This document shows positions 1 to 11,290 of a stretch of 64,000 nt of DNA, in pieces. The position numbers and the translations under genes were made by a program. A model generated the notes under the pieces. That model saw nothing but the letters and a program-made list of their open reading frames with translations. It was not told the origin of the DNA and searched no databases. Source of the stretch: Nectonema munidae (lineage: Eukaryota > Nematomorpha > Nectonematoida > Nectonematidae); contig JAUIRK010000894.1 of NCBI GenBank assembly GCA_030549495.1, positions 1,116,001 to 1,180,000 of the forward strand, in the 5' to 3' direction. Positions within the stretch are counted from its first letter, which is position 1. Each line of letters begins with the position of its first letter.

Positions 1-266
1 AATGTAATATTTGAAGTTCTTCACTTCATAATGATGATTATTATTATTAATCGAAGATTTTTATCTTTTGATTTCCCACGAAACAATTGTTCTATAAAAA
101 GATTAAGTTTTCCTTTGGTTTATATCTATCTTTCTATCTTGAAAAATTTAAGAATCTGCATCTCAAAATGTAAAAAATAATTTTAAAATGACAAAAAAAT
201 ATTTTAAGCCTGGATCCTTAAGTTGGCGGCACCTGAATGCGACAAAAAGTGTGAAGAAAAAGATAC

Positions 267-416
267 CCTGATATAAGTGGGAAAGTTTGAGAGTTTTGTT
301 CGATGAAAACATCTTTATGAGGTCGAATTGAGAGAGCTTTAAGCCAGGCAACTTGTTGACGGAGTTGTAGCTTCCATCACTCCAAAAATATCTTACTTCT
401 TTAGAAGGGTACGCAT
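267..416 (-). CDS. GABA-A-type receptor subunit, internal exon ('exon 6' equivalent)
   Basis: This exon encodes part of the extracellular ligand-binding domain of a Cys-loop ligand-gated chloride channel. Translated on the minus strand it reads AYPSKEVRYFWSDG... LKLSQFDLIK, which matches the GABA-A/glycine receptor segment 'AYTxxEVxYxWxxG...LxQFxLxx' around loop B. The splice sites are visible: acceptor ATTTTAG at 417-423, and donor GTATCT starting at 266. The exon is 150 nt (2 nt + 49 codons + 1 nt). As I recall, vertebrate GABA-A alpha exon 6 is 144 nt with the same phases, and this piece joins in phase with the expected upstream exon. The frame stays open into both introns, but those extensions carry no family similarity. 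It is the most downstream exon seen. The four membrane segments should lie to the left of the window. The homology call is secure. The subunit type (GRD/alpha-like) is inferred from the more upstream exons. Confidence 0.85.
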
Positions 417-420
417 CTAA

Positions 421-2089
421 AATGAAAAGCTTTCCAGATTTTACTGAAGCATTCAATGTGAGTGTCACGCCTCATCAGACTGGCTATCCACTGTCACACA
501 AATGTGTGCATGCAACGGTCAACCGTTACTATACGCAGTTAAATTGTCGTTTTTTGATAAAGGATGCTGATTTTTTATATTTAATTTTTGGCCCAAGTTT
601 TATTTGAAAAGAGTAGGCAATAAAATGCGAGTGAGATAAAACTTTAAATAAAAAAAATTAAAAAAACAAACAAAAAAACTAAAAGCAATACAAAAAGAAC
701 TACAAACATACGAATGCATGCATTCATTTTTCTATCTTTTTATGAAGACATTTTTAAAGAAATGTTTCCCTATATTTTGCATATGCTGACTATCTTGTTA
801 ACATTGACTTTGTGTATAATAGCTAGAAACAGTGGTGCACAGTTTCTTAATCTTGTTAAAAAATTTATCAATAAAAATTGAGAATCAATGAAAATAATTG
901 AAACAAATCATTTTTATCATTTAATATGGCGAAATTGTTTTCTACCTAATACACCAACAAATAAACTTTGGGAGACGGATACTCTAATTTTACATAATAT
1001 GTCTTCTCATCTTTATTAAATTTTGTGTTGGAATATATAAGTAATTTATAATTAAATACTAATTATAATTAAAAATTTTTGATTATATTCTTTTATTGTA
1101 AAAAATAAAGTCTTTGACAGACATGCGCATAATAGCAATATTTAAAATAAAGAAAAATGAAGGAATTTCATTAATGTTCCTTTATGACATGTGAACAAGA
1201 AGAAGATATACTTTTGAAGGCGGTCGTAAATTTAAAAAATAAAGTTTCTGTTGTAAGATTAAGTTTTTTATGAAAAAATTTACACTAGGAACCTAGGCGA
1301 ACGGTGAAGTAGTGCTGATTAAATAATCTCAATGTTTTAAATAGCATAACTGACATAATTATTTAATCAAATAAACAATATTTGAAAAGACTATATATAA
1401 TATCGCAATGATAGGTCAATTCAAGGCATTTTTTAAAGTTAGGTTTAGGGCAAGGGTTCCCTAATACTAACACTAACCCTTTGTTTTTATTACTAGACAT
1501 ATACTAACTTGGCGCCATTTTTTCTTAGTAGGAGTGGGTTGGGGCCAAAAAACACAGTGGAAGGCCATGACCCATATCCACTATTAATGTTAAAACAGGC
1601 CCTGGGTCAATTGACCCTAATGGCCTTTGTAGATAGTAAAGTTTTTCTGACTTTCTAGGTTGTTTGGTACTTTTTAACCTTCTTACTCTACAATTTTAAT
1701 TGTTTTTAGTTTCATGGTTGAATATTTCAAAAAAAAATTTTAAAGCACAAATTAGAAATTTTTCAATAATTTTTTTGTTTTTTTAAATCTTAATTTTTAA
1801 AGGTAAATAATTTTTTTCTTTTTTTTGCTATCGTAATTTCCAATATGTATAATCTCTTTTTACTGATATCATTCCAGTTTAAATAGGCTGTAAATATTAT
1901 TCGCCCACTTTCAAAGAGCCTTTTTATGCTACCAGTTTATTTTATCAATGATTAACTTTTCTTCATATGTATAGATGTTTATTAACTATATATATATTAT
2001 ATATGTGTTCATTTATTAATTTATAATATATATATACTCCCAAACATAATTATTATTTCATTAAAAACTTATTTTGTGTAAAATTGATA
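421..2089. other. Intron sequence, AT-rich, no gene recognised
   Basis: No coding segment or well-bounded repeat was recognised here. It lies inside the inferred GABA-receptor gene. Around 1437-1640 a less AT-rich patch contains runs such as ccctaatactaacactaaccct and several 'ggcc' blocks. It may be an old MITE, but no paired ends were found. Short (AT)n tracts occur near 1988-2033. Confidence 0.5.
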
Positions 2090-3180
2090 GTGGCTTATGA
2101 GAAATAGAGCAAAAAATTCTTCAACTTCAACATCAGATCCGGTATTACAAAATGGGATCGCAAGTAGCTCTGCTAAAAATCTACTTAATACATAATCCTT
2201 AAAATTACTATGAACAACTGCAGATTTGGGTAGTTTGTTCCGACATTTTCACAAATGAATGTTTAAAGCAAAACTCAAGCTCCAAAACAAAAAGGAGAAA
2301 TTCACAATCTCCAAAACTATATTCCACACATTTTCATACTTAAAGTACCTTGCTATGATATGTTCAGGGTGAATGATAGAATGGAGTGATAAAAAAAATA
2401 TGGAAAATTAAGATCCATTTTTAAAAGACCAATAAGACTTAAATTTCCATCAGTTGAACAAGCTTATTATACGGGCCAATCCAAATTCATCTATTAGTGA
2501 GTCAAGAAAACTTTTAACATGAATACACGAAGTTGTTTCTGAAAAAGACAATAAATCTAACAGTTCTTCTTTTACGTTTATGTCTAAGTGTACAATAATG
2601 AATAAATATAGCGAGATGTGAATCATCTTGAATATCCATGGACTCGTCTTAAGGCTTATAAGCTAAATGCAATACGATTTATCAAATCATTGACAAGACT
2701 TTTGCTAATTACACTAATACAGCGCTCAGTTGTTCGACGCCGCATGGGAACTTCTGCTATTCTTTTACGCAGTTTTGTATTAGTTGCATCCAGAATGTTT
2801 ACAATTTCTTGTAAATTTTTTTAATAAATTCTCCTTCTCCATATGGACGCTAAGCGCAAACAATATTCCAAGCTATCAAGTTTAAAATGTCATTTTAGCT
2901 TCGTTTAAAATGTTATTTTCATGGGTAAATAAATATAGAAGTCCTTGTTAATTCAAAAAACCATATTGAAAAGACTTAAGTTTTTCTGTAGGTAATTTTG
3001 AATGAAGTGGGTATTGAGATGAGAACTGAATATGATTATTATCATAGTGGCGAGGAAAAGTGCTTACTTTGTAGATTTTAATTATGGTATTGCAAATCAA
3101 ACACTTTCCATTATTATCAACGAAGGATACTTTTCTCTTTAGAGTATTTAAATAAAAAAATACTATACGCTGAAGTTTGA
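2090..3180 (-). pseudogene. Decayed hAT transposase (EPM2AIP1/GTF2IRD2/Charlie8-like)
   Basis: This is a broken copy of a hAT-superfamily transposase on the minus strand. Reading from about 3160 down, a zinc-finger-like start is visible (CLICNTIIK...STFPRHYDNNH). The 'ALDES(M)DIQDDSHLAIFIHY' block typical of this hAT branch follows near 2640-2600 (catalytic-domain start, with the DES aspartate). Then come NVKEELLDLLSF and, near 2370, HSIIHPEHIIARYFKYENVWN, equivalent to the 'C(H)xIHQEALxAK' block. The frame shifts several times, there are stop codons, and the C-terminal dimerisation part is not seen in line with it. It sits in an intron of the receptor gene. The terminal inverted repeats were not identified. 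The family call is good and the exact limits are approximate. Confidence 0.75.
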
Positions 3181-5115
3181 GTTACAAAAAGCTCGCTCCG
3201 GTTTCCTTCAAGATATAGCTCTGAAAAATTGAAGAGATTCAATCTTTCATGTTACTGTTATCGACAAATCTTTGCACATTTGGAAGAAGATGTTTTTAGA
3301 TCAACTTTGTCTCCTTCCTTTAAAAAGATTTAAATTACATCTCATCTCCGAAAAACAACACAAAGTTGTTGCACTTTCAACTGTTCTTCATGGCAAAAAT
3401 AATGATCCGATAACTAAGTTCTTTCCCCAAAGTCAGGAATTCTTTCCAACTTAAATTCAAATTTTTTCTTCTCCAAGTTTTTATTGGGTGATACCAAGCG
3501 GTCATTACGGGTATATAATTTTTTCTCTTATTTATTTATGTATTGTGCATATATTTACATAGCAGAGCTCATTAAGGAGGAAGAAATGCGAACTTACACA
3601 CAGAAGTCCTTTAGCCCGACTTTAAGAAGCACTGAATTTTACCGAAAAGTGTGTAAAATTGATATGTTTGTTCATCGTTTTATATAAGTTTTATCTACGA
3701 AGTCACTATTAATCTAAATATCACCTTAATTTCTCTATAGCCAATGAATAAATGCACCAACTAAATATCTATAAAGGTGATAACGGATACATACATATAG
3801 AATAAACAAAAAAACGTATAATATAGATGCTATTCTGGCTTATAAACGGATATAGCAATAACAAAACTAAACGATACGCTAACAATCAAACTAATCATCA
3901 ATGACATCCTGAATCACCAATTAATTAAAAGATTTATACATCCAGTAACTAGAAAGAAATAATAGAAAACACATTTTCATAAAAAGAAATAGCTTACATC
4001 AAGTATATAGATGTATAGACTAATAAATGCGTATATAAAGCGTTTATACTTTAAGTCCGTCCTTTGTTGGCTTTGTTTGCCTGCGTTCATTTGATCATTT
4101 TTAGTTTTATCGGATGAATAAAATTAATATGCATTCACAAAAATGGCAGATTAGAGATTTTCTCAAAAATTGAAGTGATTACTATTGATTGATATTTGAA
4201 ATAATGTTATTATTAGAATTCTTACAACTCCCAAAACTGAGATAACAGTGTTGAAAATCAAGAGGAAATTTGAAGAAGTGCATCCGACAGCTTGCCTTTA
4301 TAGTCAATCTAAATATTGTATATATGCGTGATAGAAGAAGTTAAAAAATGCTTTTCCCCCCAACTGCAAAAGCAAAGGATGTTTTTGGCATATTTATTAT
4401 ACATTAATTTTTCTACAAAATTTCATGCAATCTTCACTTTTTAAAAGTTTTATCCAAAATATGGTAGTTAAGGAATATTTTTAAGTTTATTTTAGCAAAT
4501 GCAAAGAAAGTGTTGCTGAGACGTCACATGAATGAAAGTTGAAGGATATAATAGGAAAATAAGTAAAACTTTTATCCAACTCTCCTTTCTCGTGTTCTTT
4601 TAACGATCTGTTTATTTAACTGAAGAAGACCAGAGTGGTTGAAAATTAATAAAGCTTTTCAACTTGTTTGAATAAAAGCTTTACTTATTTTCCTATTTTA
4701 TTTTAGCAAATTTTTAAAATATGAAGTTTGTTTGCGTCTGTTTTTCTTTAACAAATAAAATTTTGGCATACACGCTACCCTCTCTAATCTGAAGAGCTGG
4801 GTTTGATTGGAGTATTATTTTTGTTGAGAATTTCCGGTTTAGAGCTGAAAAAATTAAATTTTTAACAAAATTTTAAGTAAAAAATTTTTTTTCCATTCAT
4901 TAAGTTCAACGTTTTTTTAAATTATATATTTTTTAAATATTGATTACTTTTATCATATACAAAAAAGGTATATTTAAGAAATCAATTTGAAAAGTTTCTA
5001 TCTGCGTTGATTTATAGATTGGAGATTTTTGTGGACATAGAGATTTCCAGAAAAGAAAATTCGGAGTTCAGAAGTTTTACTTATGTCATTTTTACAAAAT
5101 GTTTAAAGACAAACC
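3181..5115. other. Intron sequence without recognised gene
   Basis: AT-rich DNA with no convincing coding exon. The short open frames at 3272-3454 and 3484-3687 show no family resemblance. The missing Cys-loop exon of the receptor (about 83 nt expected) was looked for here as a reverse-strand FPMD/FPFD-type motif and not found. Confidence 0.45.
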
Positions 5116-5119
5116 TTAA

Positions 5120-5193
5120 CCCTATTAGTGCTGGGCAAAATTTGTCCGCTCAAGTGCTGGGGGGGGGGGGGGCGTAAAGTGCCCCCCCCCCCT
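5120..5193 (+). repeat. Left terminal inverted repeat and G/C hairpin of the TTAA element
   Basis: The 16-bp terminal repeat is followed by a second 'agtgctggg'. Next comes a run of about 14 G, then cgtaaagtg, then about 12 C, which can fold into a hairpin. The long homopolymers may be miscounted by sequencing. Confidence 0.75.
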
Positions 5194-5229
5194 ATTTTTC
5201 TCAGAGATTAATAAGTTTTTATAAATATT

Positions 5230-6290
5230 TTTAATGTTACATATATATTTCAACGATGCTGAATTCAGTGGTGATGTCCATTTTTTATCAAAATCAATCA
5301 AACCTGTCAAAAATTGATTTATATTTGACAGCTCATCTCAAAAAGGAACTTTTTATCTAAATAAGTATATAAAGTTTTTTACACATGTATACCCATTTTC
5401 AAGTATGCTGAATTCAGTGGTGATATTCATTTTTATGAAAATCAATCAAACCTGCCAAAAAATTGATCTAAATGTGACAACTCATCTCAAAAAAGAACTT
5501 TTTATCTAAATAAGTATATAAAGTTTTTTACACATGTATACCCATTTTCAAGTAAGCTGAATTCAGTGGTGATATTCATTTTTTATGAAAATCAATCAAA
5601 CCTGTCAAAAAATTGATCTAAATGTGACAGCTCATCTCAAAAAGGAACTTTTTATCTAAATAAGTATATAAAGTTTTTTACACATGTATACCCATTTTCA
5701 AGTAAGCTGAATTCAGTGGTGATATTTATTTTTTATGAAAATCAATCAAACCTGTCAAAAAATTGATCTAAATGTGACAGCTCATCTCAAAAAGGAACTT
5801 TTTATCTAAATAAGTATATAAAGTTTTTTACACATGTATACCCATTTTCAAGTAAGCTGAATTCAGTGGTGATATTCATTTTTTATGAAAATCAATCAAA
5901 CCTGTCAAAAAATTGATCTAAATGTGACAGCTCATCTCAAAAAGGAAGTTTTTATCTAAATAAGTATATAAAATTTTTTACACATGTATACCCATTTTTA
6001 AATATGCTGAATTCAGTGGTGATATTCATTTTTTATGAAAATCATTCAAACCTGTCAAAAAAGTGATTTACATATGACAACTCATCTCAAAAAAGAAACT
6101 TTTTATCTAAATAATTATATAATGTTTTTTCCACACATATACCCATTTTCAAGTAGGCTGTGTTTACTGGTTATATTCCTTTTTTTTTTTGATTCCTTTT
6201 AAAGTTTTTTATACATTTCAAGTATGCAGAATTTAATGGTGATGTTCATTTTTTATGAAATCAATAAAACCTGTCAAAAAATCGATTAAA
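5230..6290 (+). repeat. Satellite array A, ~150-bp monomer, about 7 copies
   Basis: The landmark acacatgtatacccatttt recurs at about 5381, 5530, 5680, 5830 and 5980, a period of 149-150 bp. Each monomer also carries gctgaattcagtggtgat and aatcaatcaaacctgtcaa. The central monomers are almost identical, while the outer ones (around 5230-5330 and after 6120) are more diverged. That is the pattern expected of homogenisation by unequal exchange. No coding potential. Confidence 0.9.
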
Positions 6291-6294
6291 CCTG

Positions 6295-7304
6295 TAAATC
6301 AATGTCAAATATATAAACATAAAAATAACTTCTACTTGCAGTATTTCTCTGGTAATTATTTTCTTAATTTATTTAATAAACCAACTTTAGGTGTTTAATT
6401 CACTCAAAATATTTCATTCTACAGTAACTTATGTAACTCGATAGGACCTCCATCTTTTCGGCTACAAATTTGTTATCGGCTTGTAGTCTCTACGTCATAT
6501 TATAATTTACAGTATGTAATTTTGGTATTCATTCTATGATGATCCTTTTTTGGTAGTTATTTTTTCATTAGAAATTTATATTCTTCAATGTGTGTTCGAA
6601 AATTTTTTTATAAGGATAAAATTACTTTTTTCCTCTCTCAAAGCATTCTGATTAAAGAATCTTCTTGGTGATCTTAGACTTTTTTTTATCAGTATCGTGT
6701 ATTTTATTATCAAGCCTGAATATTTGTCAACCAATCTTATTTCAAAGGATTTTTTCTGATGAATCATTCGTGATGTTGATTGTTCAATTACAAAAAGTTG
6801 TCAACGTTCTTCATCTAAAAAATTATCTCTTTGACACAAAAGGAAAAAGATGGACAAATTCAATTTAAATTAAAAATATCTTGATAGTGACTAAATTCTC
6901 ACATATTGGCACCTGTGCCATTTTTGATAAATCTGACCTATTCTAAATTTTCAGATTTCCTATCCATCTTAGATAAATGTTAACTGTAATCCTAGATGAT
7001 AGATTTAAATATTTTTCATTTGTAAAAGAGAAACTTTTTTTTCACAGTCAAAATCTTTTTTGAAGCATCTAATATTATATAATTAAACCACTTCCTAGTT
7101 CATTAGAACATTGTAGATCTTCCATTTAGTCAAGATACATATTTTTTTTAATTATTTGTTTTGATCACATGTTCTCTTTTCAATTAGTTTTCAACTTGGT
7201 TCCTTCTCTCATACAAATTTTCAAAAGATTTTATAATACGTTTTATTTTTTTTTAATAAATATTTCATACCTAAGATGATTGTAGAAAGTATTATAAGCC
7301 AAAA
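6295..7304. other. Unique interior of the TTAA element, no gene recognised
   Basis: AT-rich sequence between satellite A and the nested Tigger. The short open frames on both strands (around 6585-6868) show no family features. Confidence 0.5.
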
Positions 7305-7306
7305 TA

Positions 7307-9237
7307 CAGTAAAATCTCGCTACTATGCCCCCTCGGTACTATGCCACTCTCGCTACTATGCCACTTTCACTCGGTCCGGACAAAATTCAGTAGAAAATAA
7401 ACTTACTATGCCACCACCTAATCTCGCTATTATGCCACTATTTATTTGTGTGTTGCGTTTTTTAATTATATTTCTCAACTTTTTTTACAAAATTAATGAA
7501 TATATTTTTTTAGATTTATTGTTTTTATTTGCGTAAAAAATTAACATGTCAGATATAAAACGCAAGCGAACCGATTTCACTCTAAAGCAGAAAAAAGAAA
7601 TTATTGATGCCGAAAAAAATGAGCCTAATCAGTCCAAGCTGGCCAGAGAAATAAGCAAGAAATGGGGTATTGAAGTGAAGAGAACTACGGTAAAAAGCAT
7701 TCTCAGCAAAAAGGATGCAATCGAGGCTGCAATCAAAACTGGATTTTCATCGAAACGCGTTAAGTTGACGCAGGCTCACGATCCAAATCTCGATGAAGGG
7801 GTGCTCATGTGGCTGAAGCAAGCGAGAGGACACAATCTGCCTGTCAGTGGAAGTCTGGTCAAAGAAAAGGCAATGAAACTGGCCGAGATAATGCACATTC
7901 CGGGATTCATGGCAAGCGACGGTTGGCTGGACAATTTCAAAAAGCGTCACGGCATTACTTTTAAAACAATACAAGGAGAAGCAGGAGCGGTAAATTTGCA
8001 ATCTCTTTTTGAGTGGCAACAACAGGTTCTCCGACCTTTGCTTGCACAATTTTCTGCAGAAGACGTCTTCAATCTAGACGAAACTGGACTCTTCTGGCAG
8101 CTGCTACCAAACAAGACCATGGCTTTCAGAGGAGAGTGGTGCACTGGAGGTAAAAAAAGTAAGCAAAGAATCACTCTTCTGGTTGGAGCAAACATGAGCG
8201 GCAACGAAAAGCTTCCTCTTCTGGTGATTGGCAATTCAAAGAAACGGCGTGCCTTCAAAAACAAAAAAATTCCGGTGACATACAAGGCAAATTCGAAAGC
8301 GTGGATGACGGCGGAGCTCTTCGAAGAAACATTGCGTGAGTGGAACGAGCGACTCGTCAAGCAGGGACGCAAAGTGCTGCTTTGTCTCGATAACTTCTGT
8401 GGCCACCCATCTGATCTCCAGTTCGACAATATAAAGCTGCTATTTTTTCCTCCTAACACAACATCAATCTCGCAACCAATGGATCAGGGGGTTATAGAGA
8501 GTCTCAAACGCCACTACAAGAAACTTTTGCTCTCTCGCAGGCTTGAAGCCATAGACGAGGAAAGAGAGTTTAAGTTCACGTTGCTTGATGCTCTACACGT
8601 TGCCCGGTATGCTTGGGAGCAGGTTAACAAATCGGTCATCAAAAACTGTTTTGTAAAAGCTAAGTTTGTGGAAGAAGAAATTTATCAGATGGAGCCAAAA
8701 GATGAAGAGTTGCTCGAGATTTGGAATGCTTTGCCTACTGAGGAAAAGATGCACAATAACGAGGAGATTGAGCTAACTGACTTTCTCAATGCTGACGAGC
8801 GTCTCGCAACTAGTGGCTCTCTTCTGCTAGAGGAGATTGCTGAGGAAGTGCTGAAAAGCAAGGAACAAATTGAAAGCGAAGACGACAAGGAAACTATCGA
8901 AGAGGAAGTGGTTCAATTCCAAGAAGCCCAAAGAGCGTGGAGCACTGTTCGAAAATTTATGCAGCATTGTAGCGTAAAGCTCAAAGTGATGCAAGCGTGC
9001 GATTGTTTAGATCAAGAAATGCTTGAGATCCGCCATATGAAAATGCGTCAGACAACCATTTTTGAGAGCTTTGGAATAGGACACAAATATATAAAAAAAT
9101 AAAACTGTTTTTTAATAAATGTGATTTTATTTGAAAAAATAAGGCTATTTTTACAAAACCCTCGCTACTATGCCACTCTCGCTACTATGCCACTTTTGGT
9201 CGGCCCCGAAGGGTGGCATAATAGCGAGATTTTACTG
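7307..9237 (+). mobile_element. Tigger/pogo-type DNA transposon, apparently complete
   Basis: The element starts CAGTAAAATCTCGCTACTAT and ends with its inverted complement (…AATAGCGAGATTTTACTG). It is flanked by TA on both sides (7305-7306 and 9238-9239), as expected for the Tc1/mariner/pogo superfamily. The total is 1931 bp. Both ends contain repeated 'ctcgctactatgccac' modules: about five between 7314 and 7440, and three between 9161 and 9230, the outermost inverted. They are probably transposase-binding sites. It encloses one intact transposase gene. It is nested inside the TTAA element, so it is the younger of the two. Confidence 0.93.
7546..9102 (+). CDS. Tigger/pogo transposase (CENP-B/jerky-like, DD30D), intact
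   Basis: A 518-residue cut-and-paste transposase acting on the ends of the surrounding element. A psq/CENP-B-N type helix-turn-helix spans residues ~8-60 (FTLKQKKEIIDAEK... KLAREISKKWGI). A CENP-B-type second helix-turn-helix spans ~83-140 (NLPVSGSLVKEKAMKLAE... GWLDNFKKRHGI). The DDE superfamily domain runs from ~172. The three acidic catalytic residues are D178 (FNLDETGLFW), D282 (LCLDNFCGHP) and D313 (SISQPMDQGVI), giving DD30D spacing. An acidic C-terminal tail of about 150 residues follows. There are no stops or frameshifts and the length is normal for Tigger transposases. The ATG follows an AT-rich leader 0.24 kb inside the element. GC content and codon use are richer than in the surrounding DNA, consistent with recent arrival. 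Activity is inferred, not shown. Confidence 0.95.
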   Translation: MSDIKRKRTDFTLKQKKEIIDAEKNEPNQSKLAREISKKWGIEVKRTTVKSILSKKDAIEAAIKTGFSSKRVKLTQAHDPNLDEGVLMWLKQARGHNLPVSGSLVKEKAMKLAEIMHIPGFMASDGWLDNFKKRHGITFKTIQGEAGAVNLQSLFEWQQQVLRPLLAQFSAEDVFNLDETGLFWQLLPNKTMAFRGEWCTGGKKSKQRITLLVGANMSGNEKLPLLVIGNSKKRRAFKNKKIPVTYKANSKAWMTAELFEETLREWNERLVKQGRKVLLCLDNFCGHPSDLQFDNIKLLFFPPNTTSISQPMDQGVIESLKRHYKKLLLSRRLEAIDEEREFKFTLLDALHVARYAWEQVNKSVIKNCFVKAKFVEEEIYQMEPKDEELLEIWNALPTEEKMHNNEEIELTDFLNADERLATSGSLLLEEIAEEVLKSKEQIESEDDKETIEEEVVQFQEAQRAWSTVRKFMQHCSVKLKVMQACDCLDQEMLEIRHMKMRQTTIFESFGIGHKYIKK

Positions 9238-9289
9238 TATACAAAAAAAGTATATTTTTACTATATACCTAATATGCAGCCATTTTTTG

Positions 9290-10920
9290 AAATTTTTTTA
9301 CAGAACTGTTTTTCAGGCATACATTACTAATTCAATTGCCACTTCGAGATATTTTTTAACCGTATTATCCAAAATCCAGTACAGAAATAAAATAAGCATA
9401 GTCGATTTGGTATAAAACAGATATTTTATTTTTTTGAAAATATTTTTGAAAACAGTATCTAGAAGTAAACCGCAAATCTTATTCAAGCTTTCAGATATTT
9501 TAAAACCATAAATGCCAAACCTGAGTCCAAAAATGAAACCCGCATCTTCCATTTTGCATAAAAACACATATTTTATTTAAATTTCAAAAATATTTCTGCA
9601 GACATTAGACGTAAATCGAAAATTTATTGACACTTTCAGTCATTTAAAACCTCTAAATGCAAAAAATGATTTCAGAAATAAAAATTATCATGGTCGAATT
9701 GGTATAAAAACATATATTTCATGTAAAATTAGAGAGAATATTTTGGGATATAGTTTTCAAACATAAACCGCAAATTTGATTGACACTAGCAGTAAAACCT
9801 CTAAATGCGAAAACTGTGTTCAGAAATAAAATCATCATGATATATTTGCTATAAAAACAAATTTTAGAACTAAACGCAAATTTAATTGATACTTATATGT
9901 ATTTTCAAATTCAAACTGCAAAAATTGAGTCCATAAATGAAACTAGCATGGTTGATTTGGTATAAAAACATATATTTAATTGTAAAATTTGAATGAATGT
10001 TTTTGGAAACAATTTTTAAAAGTAAACCGCAAATTTGATTAACACTTATAGGTATTTTCACATCCTAAACGTAAAAAAATGAGTCCAGAAATGAAACCAG
10101 CATGATTGATTTGGTATTAAAACATATATTTCAAGAAAATATTTTTGGAGACAATTTTCAGAAGTAAACCGCAAATTTGATTAATACTTATAGGTATTTC
10201 CAAAATCCTAAATGTAAAAAATGAGTTCAAAAATAAAAACAGCATGATCGATTTGGTATAAAAACAAATATTTCATGTAAAATTTATAGAATATTTTTGG
10301 AGAGAGCTTTTAGAAGTAAACCGCAAATTTTGACTGATATTTTAAAACCTCTAAATGTGAAAAATGAGATCAGAAATGAAAACAGCATGGTTGATTTGGT
10401 ATAAAACATATATTTCATTGTAAAATTTGAATGAATGTATTTGGAGACAATTTTTAGAAGTAAACCACAAATTTAATTAACACTTATAGGTATTTTCAGA
10501 TCCTAAACGTAAAAAATGAGTCCAGAAATGAAACCAGCATGTCCGATTTAGTATAACACATATGTTTTTATGTAAAATGTGAAGGAATGTTTTTGGAGAC
10601 AATTTTCAGAAGTAAACCGCAAATTTGATTAACACTTATAGGTATTTTCAAATCCTAAATGTAAAAATTGAGTCCAGAAATGAAAACAACATGATCGATT
10701 TGGTATAAAACATATATTTTATGTAAAATGTGAAGGAATGTTTTTGGAGACAATTTTCAGAAGTAAACCGCAAATTTGATTAACACTTATAGGTATTTTC
10801 ATATCCTAAATGTAAAAAATGAGTTCAGAAATGAAAACAGCATGACCGATTTAGTATAAAAACATATATTTTATGTAAAATTTGAAAGTATATTTTATTA
10901 GATATATTTTTGATCAATCA
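9290..10920 (+). repeat. Satellite array B, ~150-bp monomer, about 10 diverged copies
   Basis: The landmark agtaaaccgcaaatttgatt recurs about every 142-155 bp (near 9466, 9761, 10023, 10165, 10316, 10460, 10612 and 10767, with degenerate copies between). Other shared blocks are cacttataggtattttca and tggtataaaaacatatattt. The copies are clearly more diverged than those of array A, and the two monomers do not look related despite similar lengths. Confidence 0.87.
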
Positions 10921-11249
10921 AAATTTTGATTGACATTTTCTAAAAAGTAGCTATGATTATTGAAAAAATTAAATATATAAAGTGTTATGCGTTCTAAACT
11001 GTATATAATTATAAATTTTCAGGGTATTATATAATATAGATCCTAAGTTATAAGGTTAAGTACAGATAATGTCAAAATTTTGCTGAAAAATAAAATTTTT
11101 TTATTTTGATTGACAGTTTTGGACATGAAGGGGTCATTCAACTACCATGAAAATGGTTTCAAAAGATGCAGCTAGCGATTTTAGGAAAAGTCACAAAATT
11201 TGAAGGGATATGATTCAGCCAATTTTCTACAATTAATTTTTTAGCCAAG

Positions 11250-11290
11250 GGGGGGGGGGGCGTTTTACGCCCCCCCCAGCACTAATAGGG
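11250..11290 (-). repeat. Right terminal inverted repeat and G/C hairpin of the TTAA element
   Basis: A run of about 12 G, cgttttacg, a run of C, then CCCAGCACTAATAGGG abutting TTAA. It mirrors the left terminus. The palindrome around 'gcgttttacgc' is symmetrical on its own. Confidence 0.8.

Noticed and set aside
1437-1640. Possible telomere-like or MITE sequence with repeated 'aaccct' and 'ggcc' blocks
   Set aside because: No regular telomeric period and no paired termini could be found.
5125-5310. A 61-codon minus-strand open frame
   Set aside because: It reads through the terminal G/C run and satellite A; proline/glycine runs come from homopolymers.
5230-6290. Regularly spaced repeats that could suggest a CRISPR-like array
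   Set aside because: The 150-bp units are head-to-tail with no unique spacers, in a eukaryotic transposon. This is a satellite array.
7747-8888. Open frames of 67-170 codons on the minus strand
   Set aside because: They lie antisense within the intact Tigger transposase gene and show no family features.
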